A stretch of DNA of 42,334 bases. Source: JBCBUE01 sp039818285 (GTDB lineage: Bacteria > Planctomycetota > Phycisphaerae > Phycisphaerales > Phycisphaeraceae). The DNA lies in NCBI GenBank assembly GCA_039818285.1, contig JBCBUE010000026.1, positions 1 through 42,334 of the forward strand. Reading direction: 5' to 3'. How positions within the stretch are numbered: the first letter of the stretch is position 1; each line of letters begins with the position of its first letter. Positions 7,494-15,866 of this stretch are shown piece after piece. The translations under genes and the position numbers were made by a program. The notes under the pieces were generated by a model. That model made no database searches, had not been told where the DNA came from, and was given only the letters and a program-made list of their open reading frames with translations.

Positions 7494-7735
7494 GCACGCA
7501 GACTGAGTTTGGGCCTGCTCGTGCGGAGGCCGACATCCAGGATGCTCACCGGCCCTGCCATTTGCCGGTGAAGCGGCCGCGGACGGGGGAAGTTCGTCCG
7601 CGGGGCCGGAGGGGAGAACGCAACGACGGGTCCGTACGACCCCGTTGTGCCAACCGGCGTTGAGGGGGGCTGCTTCTTGAAGAAGCGGCCCGTGCACCCA
7701 AAGGGGCGGAGCCTGCGCGCACCGCCCCCCGGGCC
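7494..7735 (+). ncRNA. Structured leader with six consecutive hairpins upstream of the polysaccharide locus
   Basis: The 608-base gap 7215-7822 has no convincing gene. Its second half folds, by eye, into a series of hairpins: 7494-7501 with 7525-7534 (2-base bulge); 7547-7553 with 7564-7570; 7577-7585 with 7595-7603; 7621-7632 with 7638-7647 (2-base bulge); 7672-7678 with 7680-7686; and a nested pair made of 7687-7692 with 7730-7735 around 7703-7709 with 7722-7728. None is followed by a T-run. I do not recognise a known riboswitch consensus. The likely role is a cis-acting leader, possibly a site where the NusG-family protein encoded at 12832 loads on RNA polymerase. That role is inference. 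Confidence 0.45.
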
Positions 7736-7822
7736 TTGAGACGCGGCTTGCGTCAGCACGCTCGCGTGACCGGCTTGGGTTACGCCCGGACCGTGCCGTC
7801 AATCGTGCCAACCGACACACCC

Positions 7823-10642
7823 ATGAACGCTTGGACCCTCGCTCTCCCGCCGGCGGCCGCCGCGGGCGCGGCGCTGCTGATGGTCGTCGCGCTGACGCCG
7901 ATGACCAAACGCCTCGGCCGCGCGCTCGGCCTGATCGATCAGCCCGGCGTCCGCAAGGCGCACCACCGACCCATCCCGCGCGTGGGCGGCCTCGCCATCG
8001 GCGCCGGCACGCTCGTCGCCGGTTGCGCCGTCGTCGCCGCCCTGTGGCCGCTGGGCGTCCTGTCGATCAACGACCTCCGCCAGCCGATCGTGATCGCCGC
8101 CGCGGCGCTGGTCATCCTGGCCGTCGGTTTCGCGGACGACGCCAAGGACCTCAGCGGCCGATCCAAGCTCCTGGCCATCGTCGCCGCCTCCGCCGCCATC
8201 TGCGGCGTCGGCCTAACCATCAGCCAATTCCAGGTCAGCTCCCAGACCGTCCTCACCTTCGTCACCGTCTCCTGGTTGGTCACCACGCTCTGGATCGTCG
8301 GCGTCACCGTCAGCGTCAACTTCATCGACGGCCTCGACGGCCTGGCCTCCGGCGTCGTCGCCATCACCGCCGCACTCGTCTGCCTCGCCGGCATCCTCTC
8401 CGGCGACGTCGTCACCGCCGTGATGGCCGCCGCCCTCGTGGGCGCCCTGCTGGGCTTTCTCGTCTTCAACTTCAACCCCGCCTCGGTCTTCATGGGCGAC
8501 TCGGGCAGCATGTTCATCGGCTTCTTCGTCGCCGTCCTCGCCGTCCGCGCCCAGCAGTCCGCCGGCACCATGCTCGGCCTCATCCTGCCCGCCATCGGGC
8601 TGAGCATCCCCTTCACCGATTCCCTGTTCACCTTCGTCCGCCGCGGCGTCCTGCAGCGGCGCTCGCTTTTCTCCGCCGAGAACGGGCACATCCATCACCA
8701 ACTGCTCCAGCAAGGGCTCAGCCAGCGGCACGCGGTGATCCTCATCTACCTGGTCACCCTCGTCGCCGTCGCCATCGGCTTCGCCGCCATGCTCAGCACC
8801 GGGCTGGCGTCCATCGGCACGCTGCTGCTGTTGCTGCCGCTGCTGCTCGGCTTCTTCCGAGCCGCCGGCTCGCTCAAGGCCCGCGAACTGCTCACCGCCG
8901 TGCGACGCAACCGCGCCAACGGCGGCCAGGAACGGCGATACCAGAACGCGTTCGAGGACCTCCAGCTCGCCTTCGGCAAGGCCGAAACCTTCGGCCAATG
9001 GTGGGAGCTCATCTGCGACACGGGCGAGCGGCTCGACCTCGTCTCCATCCGCCTGCCCGTCATCAACCGCGACGGCAACGAACGCACTCTCAACTGGGCC
9101 AACCCCAACCCTTCGCCCGAGCACGAGCGCGTGACCGCCTCGGTCCCCATCGCGCAACGCCGCATCGACCAGCCACTCCAGGCCGTCATCGAGCTGCCCA
9201 GCAGCGCCGACACCCTCGAGTCGGTCGGCCGACGCATCGCCCTGTTCACCCGACTGGTCAACGAGTTCAGCCTGCAACGGCTCGACGAGTCCGCCGCCAC
9301 CAAGACTCACCGCCGAACCACGGCCCCGATCGGCAAATCGCTGCGCATGGTCAAGGGCACGCTCACCAAGCTCATGCAGCCCGCCGACAGCACCGACGAT
9401 GTCGCGCCGACCGTTGTCGACGTGCCGCCCCCCGACCAGAACGCGCCGCTGCTCGGCCCGGACGTCCGGGTCGCGCTCGTGCACGACTTCCTCTACACGT
9501 ACGCCGGCGCCGAACGCGTCCTCGAGCAGCTCGTCGACCTGTTCCCCGAGGCCGAGATCTTCAGCCTGTTCGACTTCCTGCCCGCCGACAAGCGTGGCTT
9601 CATCCGCAACAAGTCGGTCCACACCAGCTTCATCCAGCGCCTCCCCCTGGCCCGCCGAAGCCACCGCCACTACCTGCCGCTGATGCCCCTGGCGATCGAG
9701 CAGCTCGACCTCTCGAACTACGACGTCGTCATCTCCAGCTCGTACCTCGTCGCCAAGGGGGTCATCACCCGCCCCGACCAGCTGCACATCTGCTACTGCC
9801 ACTCGCCCGCTCGCCACGCCTGGGACCTGCAGCACGTTTACCTCAAGGAAAGCAACCTCGGCTACGGGCCCAAAGCCATGCTCGCCCGCGCGATCCTCCA
9901 GTACATCCGCAACTGGGACGCCCGATCGGCCAACGGCGTCGATGTCTTCCTGTCCAACTCCGACTTCGTCGGCCGACGCATCCGCAAGGCCTACCGACGC
10001 GAGGCGGAGACCGTCTACCCGCCCGTCGCCGTCGAGGACTTCGCCCCCTACGACAGCAAGCACGGGTTCTACGTCACCGCCTCCCGGCTCGTGCCCTACA
10101 AGCGAATCGACCTCATCGTCGAGGCGTTCAGCAAGATGCCCGACCGGCGGCTGATCGTCATCGGCGACGGACCCGACCGAGAGAAGATCGCCAAGCTCGC
10201 GACCCCCAACGTCAAGCTCGTCGGTCACCAATCCTTCAAGCGACTCAAGCAGTACTTCCAGTTTGCCAAGGCCTTCGTCTTCGCGGCCGAGGAAGACTTC
10301 GGCATTGTCGCCGTCGAGGCCCAGGCCTGCGGCACCCCCGTGATCGCCTACGGCCACGGCGGGGCGACCGAGAGCATCGTCGACGGCGAGACCGGGCTGT
10401 TCTTCAACGACGACACGCCCGAGAGCGTGATCGAGGCGGTCGAGCGCTTCGAGGCCATCGCCGAGTGGGACCACGCCGCGATCCGCGCCAACGCCGAACG
10501 CTTCTCCATCGACAACTTCCGTGTCTCCATGGCCTCGGTCGTGCGTCGCGAGTGGCTGCAATTCCGCGCCATGTGCGACAGCGGCGTGACCTCAACCGCC
10601 GACCCGGCCAACGTGCCTCCCGCCATGCTCAAGCTGAATTAA
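7823..10642 (+). CDS. WecA/TagO-type sugar-1-phosphate transferase fused to a GT4 glycosyltransferase
   Basis: 939 residues from ATG 7823, chosen because the first membrane helix begins there. Residues 1-360 are a polytopic MraY/WecA/TagO-family enzyme that moves a HexNAc-1-phosphate to undecaprenyl phosphate. Motifs are D39-x-P-x2-RK-x-H47, D105-D106, N166 to D172 (NFIDGLD), GDSGS from G225 and HIHH at 289-292. A soluble linker (about 365-545) follows. Residues 548-925 are a complete GT-B enzyme of family GT4 resembling WbaZ-type mannosyltransferases: 'VRVALVHDFLYTYAGAERV', 'CYCHSPARHAWD', 'SRLVPYKRIDLIVEAF' and E824-x7-E832. The fusion would couple chain initiation to the next sugar transfer. 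It is first in the locus, and Wzc starts two bases after it stops. The sugar specificities are unknown. Confidence 0.88.
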   Translation: MNAWTLALPPAAAAGAALLMVVALTPMTKRLGRALGLIDQPGVRKAHHRPIPRVGGLAIGAGTLVAGCAVVAALWPLGVLSINDLRQPIVIAAAALVILAVGFADDAKDLSGRSKLLAIVAASAAICGVGLTISQFQVSSQTVLTFVTVSWLVTTLWIVGVTVSVNFIDGLDGLASGVVAITAALVCLAGILSGDVVTAVMAAALVGALLGFLVFNFNPASVFMGDSGSMFIGFFVAVLAVRAQQSAGTMLGLILPAIGLSIPFTDSLFTFVRRGVLQRRSLFSAENGHIHHQLLQQGLSQRHAVILIYLVTLVAVAIGFAAMLSTGLASIGTLLLLLPLLLGFFRAAGSLKARELLTAVRRNRANGGQERRYQNAFEDLQLAFGKAETFGQWWELICDTGERLDLVSIRLPVINRDGNERTLNWANPNPSPEHERVTASVPIAQRRIDQPLQAVIELPSSADTLESVGRRIALFTRLVNEFSLQRLDESAATKTHRRTTAPIGKSLRMVKGTLTKLMQPADSTDDVAPTVVDVPPPDQNAPLLGPDVRVALVHDFLYTYAGAERVLEQLVDLFPEAEIFSLFDFLPADKRGFIRNKSVHTSFIQRLPLARRSHRHYLPLMPLAIEQLDLSNYDVVISSSYLVAKGVITRPDQLHICYCHSPARHAWDLQHVYLKESNLGYGPKAMLARAILQYIRNWDARSANGVDVFLSNSDFVGRRIRKAYRREAETVYPPVAVEDFAPYDSKHGFYVTASRLVPYKRIDLIVEAFSKMPDRRLIVIGDGPDREKIAKLATPNVKLVGHQSFKRLKQYFQFAKAFVFAAEEDFGIVAVEAQACGTPVIAYGHGGATESIVDGETGLFFNDDTPESVIEAVERFEAIAEWDHAAIRANAERFSIDNFRVSMASVVRREWLQFRAMCDSGVTSTADPANVPPAMLKLN

Positions 10643-10644
10643 CC

Positions 10645-12804
10645 ATGTCCACGTCACCCGACAAACAGGCCTCCGCTCACGCCGACTCGGCCACCAAGCC
10701 GCTCTCGGTGCAGGACATGCTCGAGATCGTCTGGCGGGGCAAGTGGCTCATCCTGCTGGTCACCGTCCCCTGCCTGTTGGTCGGCGCCTTCGTCGGCAGC
10801 CGCCAGCCCGAGCTGTATCGCAGCGAGTCCCGCATCTACGTCAGCAAGTCCGGCCCGGCCGCGGTCGGGGATCAGCAGGCCGTCCTCACCCGCTCCAAGA
10901 ACTTCCTCGCGAGCCAGGCCGGCCTCATCGGCTCGACGCCCGTGCTGGAGATCGCGGCCGAAGCGCTCGCCGAGCAGGGCTTCGAGCCGATCATCGATCA
11001 CCCCAACCCCGTCGGCCTCGTCCGCGCCGGGCTGCGGGTCGACCGCGACGACAGCGCGGCCGTGCTGATCATCAGTCACAAAGGCCCCAACCCCGACCAC
11101 ACCGCCGTCTACGCCAACGCCCTGGTCAAGGCATACGAGGAATACTGCAGCCGCATCGAGCAGGGCTCGGCCGCGGGCGTGATCGACATCCTCACCGCGC
11201 AGTACGAGCGGGCCCGCGCCCAACGCGACCGCCTCGCCGGCGAACTCTCCGAGCTCGACCGCGCCATCGCCGAGTCCGAGCTGATGAGCTCCACGACCCT
11301 CAACCGCAACATCGACAACATCGAGAGCGAGCTCAGCGACCTGCGGATGCGGGACGCCGAGCTGGCCATGGTGATCGATCAGCTCCAATCCAGGATCAAC
11401 CCGACCGCGTTGAACGTCGCCCCCGACGCCGACGCCATCGACGTCGATGCGCTCCGCCTGAGGATCGAGCAGCTCCGCCTCGAGCTCGACGATCTCAGCC
11501 GTCTCGGCGACGCCCACCCCCAGGTCGTGCGCACTCGACGCCAGCTCATCGAGACCACCGCCCGCCTCGACGCCGCCGAGCACGCCGACCTCCACACCAG
11601 GCTCGAATCCGTCCGCGCCGAGCGCACGGCCGTGGCCGCACGCACGCAGCGGCTCGCCGAGTTCATGACCGAGCACCGCACCACGCTGCTGGACCGCAGC
11701 GATCGGCTGCAGACCCGCGAACGCCTCGGCAAGGCGCTCACCGAGCAGCAAGCCGTCGTCAATCAGTTGCAGGAACGCATCCAGTCCGTCGACTTCGGCG
11801 ACGACTTCGACCCCGTGCGCGTCGTCGAACTGGAGACCGCCGGCCCCGGGGCACCCCTGGCGGTGTCGATCTACCAGCCCATCGCGATGGGCGGCGTCAT
11901 CGGCCTGGCGTGCGGGACGCTGCTCGTGTTCGTCATGCACTTCTACGACCCGCGACTCCGCTGGGCCGACCAGATGCAGGACAAGCTGGCGCTGCCGCTG
12001 CTGGGCGAGGTCCGCCGCGGTGAGCGTCGCGCGGACGCCGCCACCACCGCGCGCCAAGTCGAGAAAGCCCCGCTCTCGCAGATGAGCGAGAGCTATCGGG
12101 CCATCCGCACGATGATCCTCCACGGCGAGCGACGCGGCCAGACCGCCCAATGCCTGCTGGTCACCTCGCCCCAGACCGGCGACGGCAAGTCCACCCTGGC
12201 CAGTAACCTCGGCGCCGCCATGGCCCGCGCCGGTCAGCGCACCGTCATCATCGACGGCGACCTCCGCCGACCCGTCCAGGCCCGCTGGTACGACGCCGAC
12301 GCCTGGGCCCACGGCCTGGGCGAGGTGCTCGAGCGACGCACCACCATCGACCAGGCCATCCAGCCCACCTCCGTCGACAACCTCTTCGTCGTCCCCGCGG
12401 GCACCGTCGGCGAATCGCCTTCCGAACTCTTCGAGAGCCCGGCCATCAAGGAGATCCTCGCCAACCTCCGCGAACAGTTCGATCGCGTCATCATCGATTC
12501 GCCGCCGGTCATCGGCGTGACCGACGCGTCGATCCTCTCGGCCTGCGTCGACGGCGTCGTCCTCGTGGTGCGAGCCCGCCACACCCTCCGCAAGACCTGC
12601 GTCCGCACCGTCGAACGGCTCCGCGACGCCGGCGCCAACCTCGTCGGCCTGGTCATCAACGACCTCGACGCCCGCGACACCGGTCACGACACCACGCCTT
12701 ACTACTACGACGAATCGGCCACCTGGAGCGCGCGTGGCTGGCGACGCGATCGTGACACCCAAGACGCCGACGCCCGACGCGAACCCGCCGGACGCGCTCG
12801 CTGA
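10645..12804 (+). CDS. wzc: Wzc-like polysaccharide co-polymerase / bacterial tyrosine kinase
   Basis: 719 residues. The N-terminal Wzz domain is bounded by membrane helices at about 34-51 and 408-434, with a long coiled coil of the type 'YERARAQRDRLAGELSELD' between them. The cytoplasmic BY-kinase domain has Walker A GDGKST at 512-517, Walker A' VIIDGD at 534-539 and Walker B VIIDSPP at 615-621. A short Tyr cluster (Y686-Y688) lies near the C-terminus, fewer than the five to seven common in Wzc. Such proteins control chain length and export by cyclic autophosphorylation. It begins two bases after the fusion gene with no strong ribosome binding site, so translation is probably coupled. No Wza-type outer-membrane exporter is encoded in the window. 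Confidence 0.88.
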   Translation: MSTSPDKQASAHADSATKPLSVQDMLEIVWRGKWLILLVTVPCLLVGAFVGSRQPELYRSESRIYVSKSGPAAVGDQQAVLTRSKNFLASQAGLIGSTPVLEIAAEALAEQGFEPIIDHPNPVGLVRAGLRVDRDDSAAVLIISHKGPNPDHTAVYANALVKAYEEYCSRIEQGSAAGVIDILTAQYERARAQRDRLAGELSELDRAIAESELMSSTTLNRNIDNIESELSDLRMRDAELAMVIDQLQSRINPTALNVAPDADAIDVDALRLRIEQLRLELDDLSRLGDAHPQVVRTRRQLIETTARLDAAEHADLHTRLESVRAERTAVAARTQRLAEFMTEHRTTLLDRSDRLQTRERLGKALTEQQAVVNQLQERIQSVDFGDDFDPVRVVELETAGPGAPLAVSIYQPIAMGGVIGLACGTLLVFVMHFYDPRLRWADQMQDKLALPLLGEVRRGERRADAATTARQVEKAPLSQMSESYRAIRTMILHGERRGQTAQCLLVTSPQTGDGKSTLASNLGAAMARAGQRTVIIDGDLRRPVQARWYDADAWAHGLGEVLERRTTIDQAIQPTSVDNLFVVPAGTVGESPSELFESPAIKEILANLREQFDRVIIDSPPVIGVTDASILSACVDGVVLVVRARHTLRKTCVRTVERLRDAGANLVGLVINDLDARDTGHDTTPYYYDESATWSARGWRRDRDTQDADARREPAGRAR

Positions 12805-12831
12805 CCCGTTTCGACCGAGGAAGGAGGCCCC

Positions 12832-13422
12832 ATGCTCAAGCTCACCGACAACCCCGCCCCGCTCTCGCCGGTCGCCGAGTCGATCGCCGAGTTGCCCGGC
12901 CCGTGGTGGGTCGGCCACACGCGATCGCGATGTGAGAAAGCCTTCGCCTGGGACCTTTACCGCGCCCAGGTGCACTACTACCTGCCGATGATCGAGCGCA
13001 TCAGCGTCTCGGGCGGCCGCAAGCGCCGCGCGATGCACCCGCTGTTCCCGTCGTACGTCTTCTTCTGCGGCGACGAGGTGGCCCGCTACAAGGCGCTGAG
13101 CACCGGCCGGCTCTGCCAGGTCATCGAGGTCACCGACCAGGATCGGCTGATCGAGCAGCTCGACGCCGTCCACCGCGTCATCGCCGCGGGCGGTCGGCCC
13201 GAGCCCTACCCCTTCGCCACGCTCGGCCAGCGCTGCCGGGTCACCGCCGGGCCGTTCGCCGACGTCGAGGGCGTGCTGGTCCAGCAGCGGCGGCACCAGC
13301 GCTTCGTCCTCGACGTCTCCATCCTCGGCCAGGGCGCTTCGATCGAGATCGACGCCGACCTGCTCGAGCCGATCGACCTCGACACCCGCGACCACGCCGC
13401 CGCCAAGCAGGCCGCGTCCTGA
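12832..13422 (+). CDS. NusG-family specialised antiterminator (UpxY/LoaP/RfaH-like)
   Basis: 196 residues; a strong GGAGG ribosome site lies 6 bases before the ATG. The NGN domain covers about 22-115 ('WWVGHTRSRCEKAFAWDL', 'MHPLFPSYVFFCGD'), and the KOW domain about 125-185 ('LGQRCRVTAGPFADVEGVL', 'ADLLEPIDL'). The housekeeping NusG normally sits in the secE-rplK cluster. A NusG paralogue inside a polysaccharide locus is typical of RfaH, UpxY and LoaP, which keep RNA polymerase reading through long operons. Its target may be the structured leader at 7494-7735. It is the third gene of the locus rather than the first, so early transcription without it is required. The family is clear; its target is inferred. 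Confidence 0.85.
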   Translation: MLKLTDNPAPLSPVAESIAELPGPWWVGHTRSRCEKAFAWDLYRAQVHYYLPMIERISVSGGRKRRAMHPLFPSYVFFCGDEVARYKALSTGRLCQVIEVTDQDRLIEQLDAVHRVIAAGGRPEPYPFATLGQRCRVTAGPFADVEGVLVQQRRHQRFVLDVSILGQGASIEIDADLLEPIDLDTRDHAAAKQAAS

Positions 13423-13442
13423 CCCCGCCCCAGGAGTTCCCG

Positions 13443-14522
13443 ATGTCCGCCGTGCCCACGCCCCACCTCACGCTCCGCCCCCCGACCGGCTGGTCTTCGC
13501 TCAACGTCGGCGAGCTCTGGCGCTTCCGCGACCTCATGTGGACGCTCGGCCAGCGCGACGTCAAGCTCCGCTACAAGCAGACCGTCCTGGGCGCCGCCTG
13601 GGTCGTCTTCCAGCCCTTGCTGGGCGCGGGCATCTTCACGTTCGTCTTCGGCTTCCTGGGCGGCATGGCCGACGAGAACGCGGCCGTCCCCTACTTCCTC
13701 ATCACCTACGCCGGCATGGTCGCCTGGACCGCGTTCAACGCCACGGTCACCAAGGCCTCCGCCTCGCTGGTCGCCAACTCGGCGCTGGTCAGCAAGGTCT
13801 ACTTCCCCAGGGCCATCCTCCCCGCGTCAACCATGTTCTCGACCTTGCTGGACCTGCTGGTCTCGCTGGCCGTGCTGACCCTCATGCTGGCCGCCTTCGG
13901 CATCGTGCCCGGCTGGCAGGTGCTGCTGCTGCCCGTGTGGATCGGGCTGCTGATCATGCTCGCGCTGGGCGTCGGCATGGCGGCCGCGTCGCTGAACGTC
14001 ATGTATCGCGACATCGGCTACATCATGCCGGTGGCGATGCAGATGCTGCTGTACCTGAGCCCCATCGGGTTCACCGTCGCCGCGGTTAGCGCCAAGCTGC
14101 CCGCCTGGGCCGAACGCATCTACCTGCTCAACCCGCTGGCGCCGCTGCTCGAAGCGGTCCGCTGGTCGATCCTCGGCCGCGCCCAGGCCAACGCCGCGCC
14201 GCAGGCCGTCTCGGTCGACGTCGCCAGCGCCCAAGCGACCGAGGCCATCGCCCAGGCCGGGGCCGCCCTGGACGCCGCCAAGGTCGGGCTCGCCGACGCC
14301 ACCGACGTCACCCCCGAGGCCGTCCACGCCATGTCGCAGGCGGCCGAGGCCATGACCCGCACCACCGCCGCCGTCGAACAAGCCGCCGGCCTGGCCACCC
14401 CCGCCTCCATCGACGTGCCATGGCTCGCCGTCGTCTACGCCTCGGCCGTGTGCGTCGCGGTCTTCCTCGCCGGCTACGCCTGGTTCCGCCGCTTCGAGCG
14501 GCGGTTCGCGGACGTCATCTGA
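13443..14522 (+). CDS. wzm: ABC-2 type polysaccharide export permease (Wzm-like) with an alanine-rich insertion
   Basis: 359 residues, against about 260-280 for typical Wzm. An AGGAG ribosome site precedes the ATG. The amphipathic N-terminal helix and 'WTLGQRDVKLRYKQTVLGAAW' are family hallmarks. Several membrane helices follow, e.g. 'FTFVFGFLGGMAD', 'LLVSLAVLTLMLAAFGIV' and 'LALGVGMAAASLNVMYRDIGY', with the ending 'FRRFERRFADVI'. Between 'RWSILGR' and the last helix ('WLAVVYASAVCVAVFLAG') there is an extra stretch of about 80 residues (246-324). It is rich in Ala and predicted helical, and should lie outside the membrane. The protein forms the export channel with the ATPase encoded next. The insertion is unlike any Wzm I know. 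Confidence 0.88.
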   Translation: MSAVPTPHLTLRPPTGWSSLNVGELWRFRDLMWTLGQRDVKLRYKQTVLGAAWVVFQPLLGAGIFTFVFGFLGGMADENAAVPYFLITYAGMVAWTAFNATVTKASASLVANSALVSKVYFPRAILPASTMFSTLLDLLVSLAVLTLMLAAFGIVPGWQVLLLPVWIGLLIMLALGVGMAAASLNVMYRDIGYIMPVAMQMLLYLSPIGFTVAAVSAKLPAWAERIYLLNPLAPLLEAVRWSILGRAQANAAPQAVSVDVASAQATEAIAQAGAALDAAKVGLADATDVTPEAVHAMSQAAEAMTRTTAAVEQAAGLATPASIDVPWLAVVYASAVCVAVFLAGYAWFRRFERRFADVI

Positions 14523-14549
14523 CCGCCCATCCGTCCGACGGAGTTCACT

Positions 14550-15866
14550 ATGAGCGACAAGCACCCCGCCATCCGTATCCAGGGCCTCGGCAAGGCCTAC
14601 AACATCAAGCACGGCGCCGTGCGTCATATCACGCTGGCCGAGTCGATGCTGCACCGGATGCGCCACCCGTTCGAGCGCGCCGAGATCGAGCAGTTCTGGG
14701 CCCTCCAGGACATCGACCTCGAGGTCGCCCAGGGCGACGTCCTCGGCATCGTCGGCCACAACGGCGCCGGCAAGTCCACCCTCCTCAAGGTGCTCAGCCA
14801 GATCACCGCCCCCACCAAGGGCTCCATCGAGCTCTACGGCCGTGTCGGCTCGCTGCTCGAGGTCGGCACCGGATTCCACCCCGAACTCTCCGGCCGCGAA
14901 AACATCTTCCTGAACGGCGCCATCCTCGGCATGCGCCGCCCCGAGATCCGCAAGCAGTTCGACGCCATCGTCGATTTCGCCGGCGTCGAGAAGTTCCTCG
15001 ACACCCCCGTCAAGCGCTACTCCAGCGGCATGTACGTCCGCCTCGCCTTCGGCGTCGCCGCCCACCTCGAGCCCGAGATCCTCATCGTCGACGAGGTCCT
15101 CTCCGTCGGCGACGCCGAGTTCCAGAACAAGTGCCTCGGCAAGATGCGCGACGTCTCCAAGTCCGGCCGGACCGTGCTCTTCGTCTCGCACAACCTCGCC
15201 GCCGTCCGCAACCTCTGCAACTCCGCCATCCTCCTCCGAGGCGGCCGGCTGATCCAGCACGGCACCACCGACGAGGTCCTCACCGAGTACCTCAGCTGCC
15301 TCTCCGATCGCCTTTCGCTCAAGGTCGGCGACCGCACCGACCGCGACGGCCTCGGCGACGTCCGCATCCAGGAGCTCAACCTCTTCGACGAGGCCGGCAC
15401 GCCCATCGGCATGATCCAACCCAACACGCCCTTCGAGGTCGAGGTCGTTGTCGACGCCACGCAGCTCACCCGCAGCGCCACCGTCAGCATCGACATCGAC
15501 ACCATGGACGGCCAACGCATCACGGCGCTATTCAGCAAGTTCCACAGCCAGTCCTTCGAGCTTCAGCCGGGGCGCAACGTCCTGCGTTGCCGATGCGAAG
15601 GGCTCAACCTGCGGCCGGGCACTTTCCTGATGTCCGTGATGGTCGGCAACGCCTGGCAGTTCCTCGACCTGGTCCGCGACGCCGCACGCCTCGAAGTCGC
15701 CTCGGCCGACGTCTACGGCTCCGGCCAGATCCACAAGCCCGAGTCCGGCGTCATGGTCTCCCGCTTCCGGTGGGACCTGGTCGACCAACCACGCGACGCC
15801 GCCCCAAGCCACCTCGCGACGACCAACGGCCACGCCAACGGCCACGCGCTAGCAGGCACACCGTGA
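14550..15866 (+). CDS. wzt: ABC polysaccharide export ATPase with sugar-binding C-terminal domain (Wzt-like)
   Basis: 438 residues with a GGAG ribosome site. The nucleotide-binding domain (about 1-250) has Walker A GHNGAGKST at 69-77, the signature YSSGMYVRLAF from 157, Walker B LIVDE with D181-E182, and the switch His in 'LFVSHN'. The C-terminal part (about 265-405) is a beta-sandwich of the Wzt_C type, which in O-antigen exporters recognises the finished, end-capped polymer. This indicates an ABC-dependent export route in which chain termination and export are linked. The tail is rich in Ala, Asn, His and Gly. The next gene starts with GTG overlapping the stop codon. Confidence 0.9.
   Translation: MSDKHPAIRIQGLGKAYNIKHGAVRHITLAESMLHRMRHPFERAEIEQFWALQDIDLEVAQGDVLGIVGHNGAGKSTLLKVLSQITAPTKGSIELYGRVGSLLEVGTGFHPELSGRENIFLNGAILGMRRPEIRKQFDAIVDFAGVEKFLDTPVKRYSSGMYVRLAFGVAAHLEPEILIVDEVLSVGDAEFQNKCLGKMRDVSKSGRTVLFVSHNLAAVRNLCNSAILLRGGRLIQHGTTDEVLTEYLSCLSDRLSLKVGDRTDRDGLGDVRIQELNLFDEAGTPIGMIQPNTPFEVEVVVDATQLTRSATVSIDIDTMDGQRITALFSKFHSQSFELQPGRNVLRCRCEGLNLRPGTFLMSVMVGNAWQFLDLVRDAARLEVASADVYGSGQIHKPESGVMVSRFRWDLVDQPRDAAPSHLATTNGHANGHALAGTP

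Noticed and set aside
7356..7820. Minus-strand open frames in the leader region
   Set aside because: The translations show no domain, signal or plausible ribosome site, and the region instead forms consecutive hairpins.
10654..13395. Long open frame on the minus strand across wzc and the NusG-like gene
   Set aside because: It is a mirror frame of GC-rich coding DNA. Its protein is low-complexity Gly/Asp/Val-rich with no domain, while the plus strand has complete wzc and nusG-like genes.
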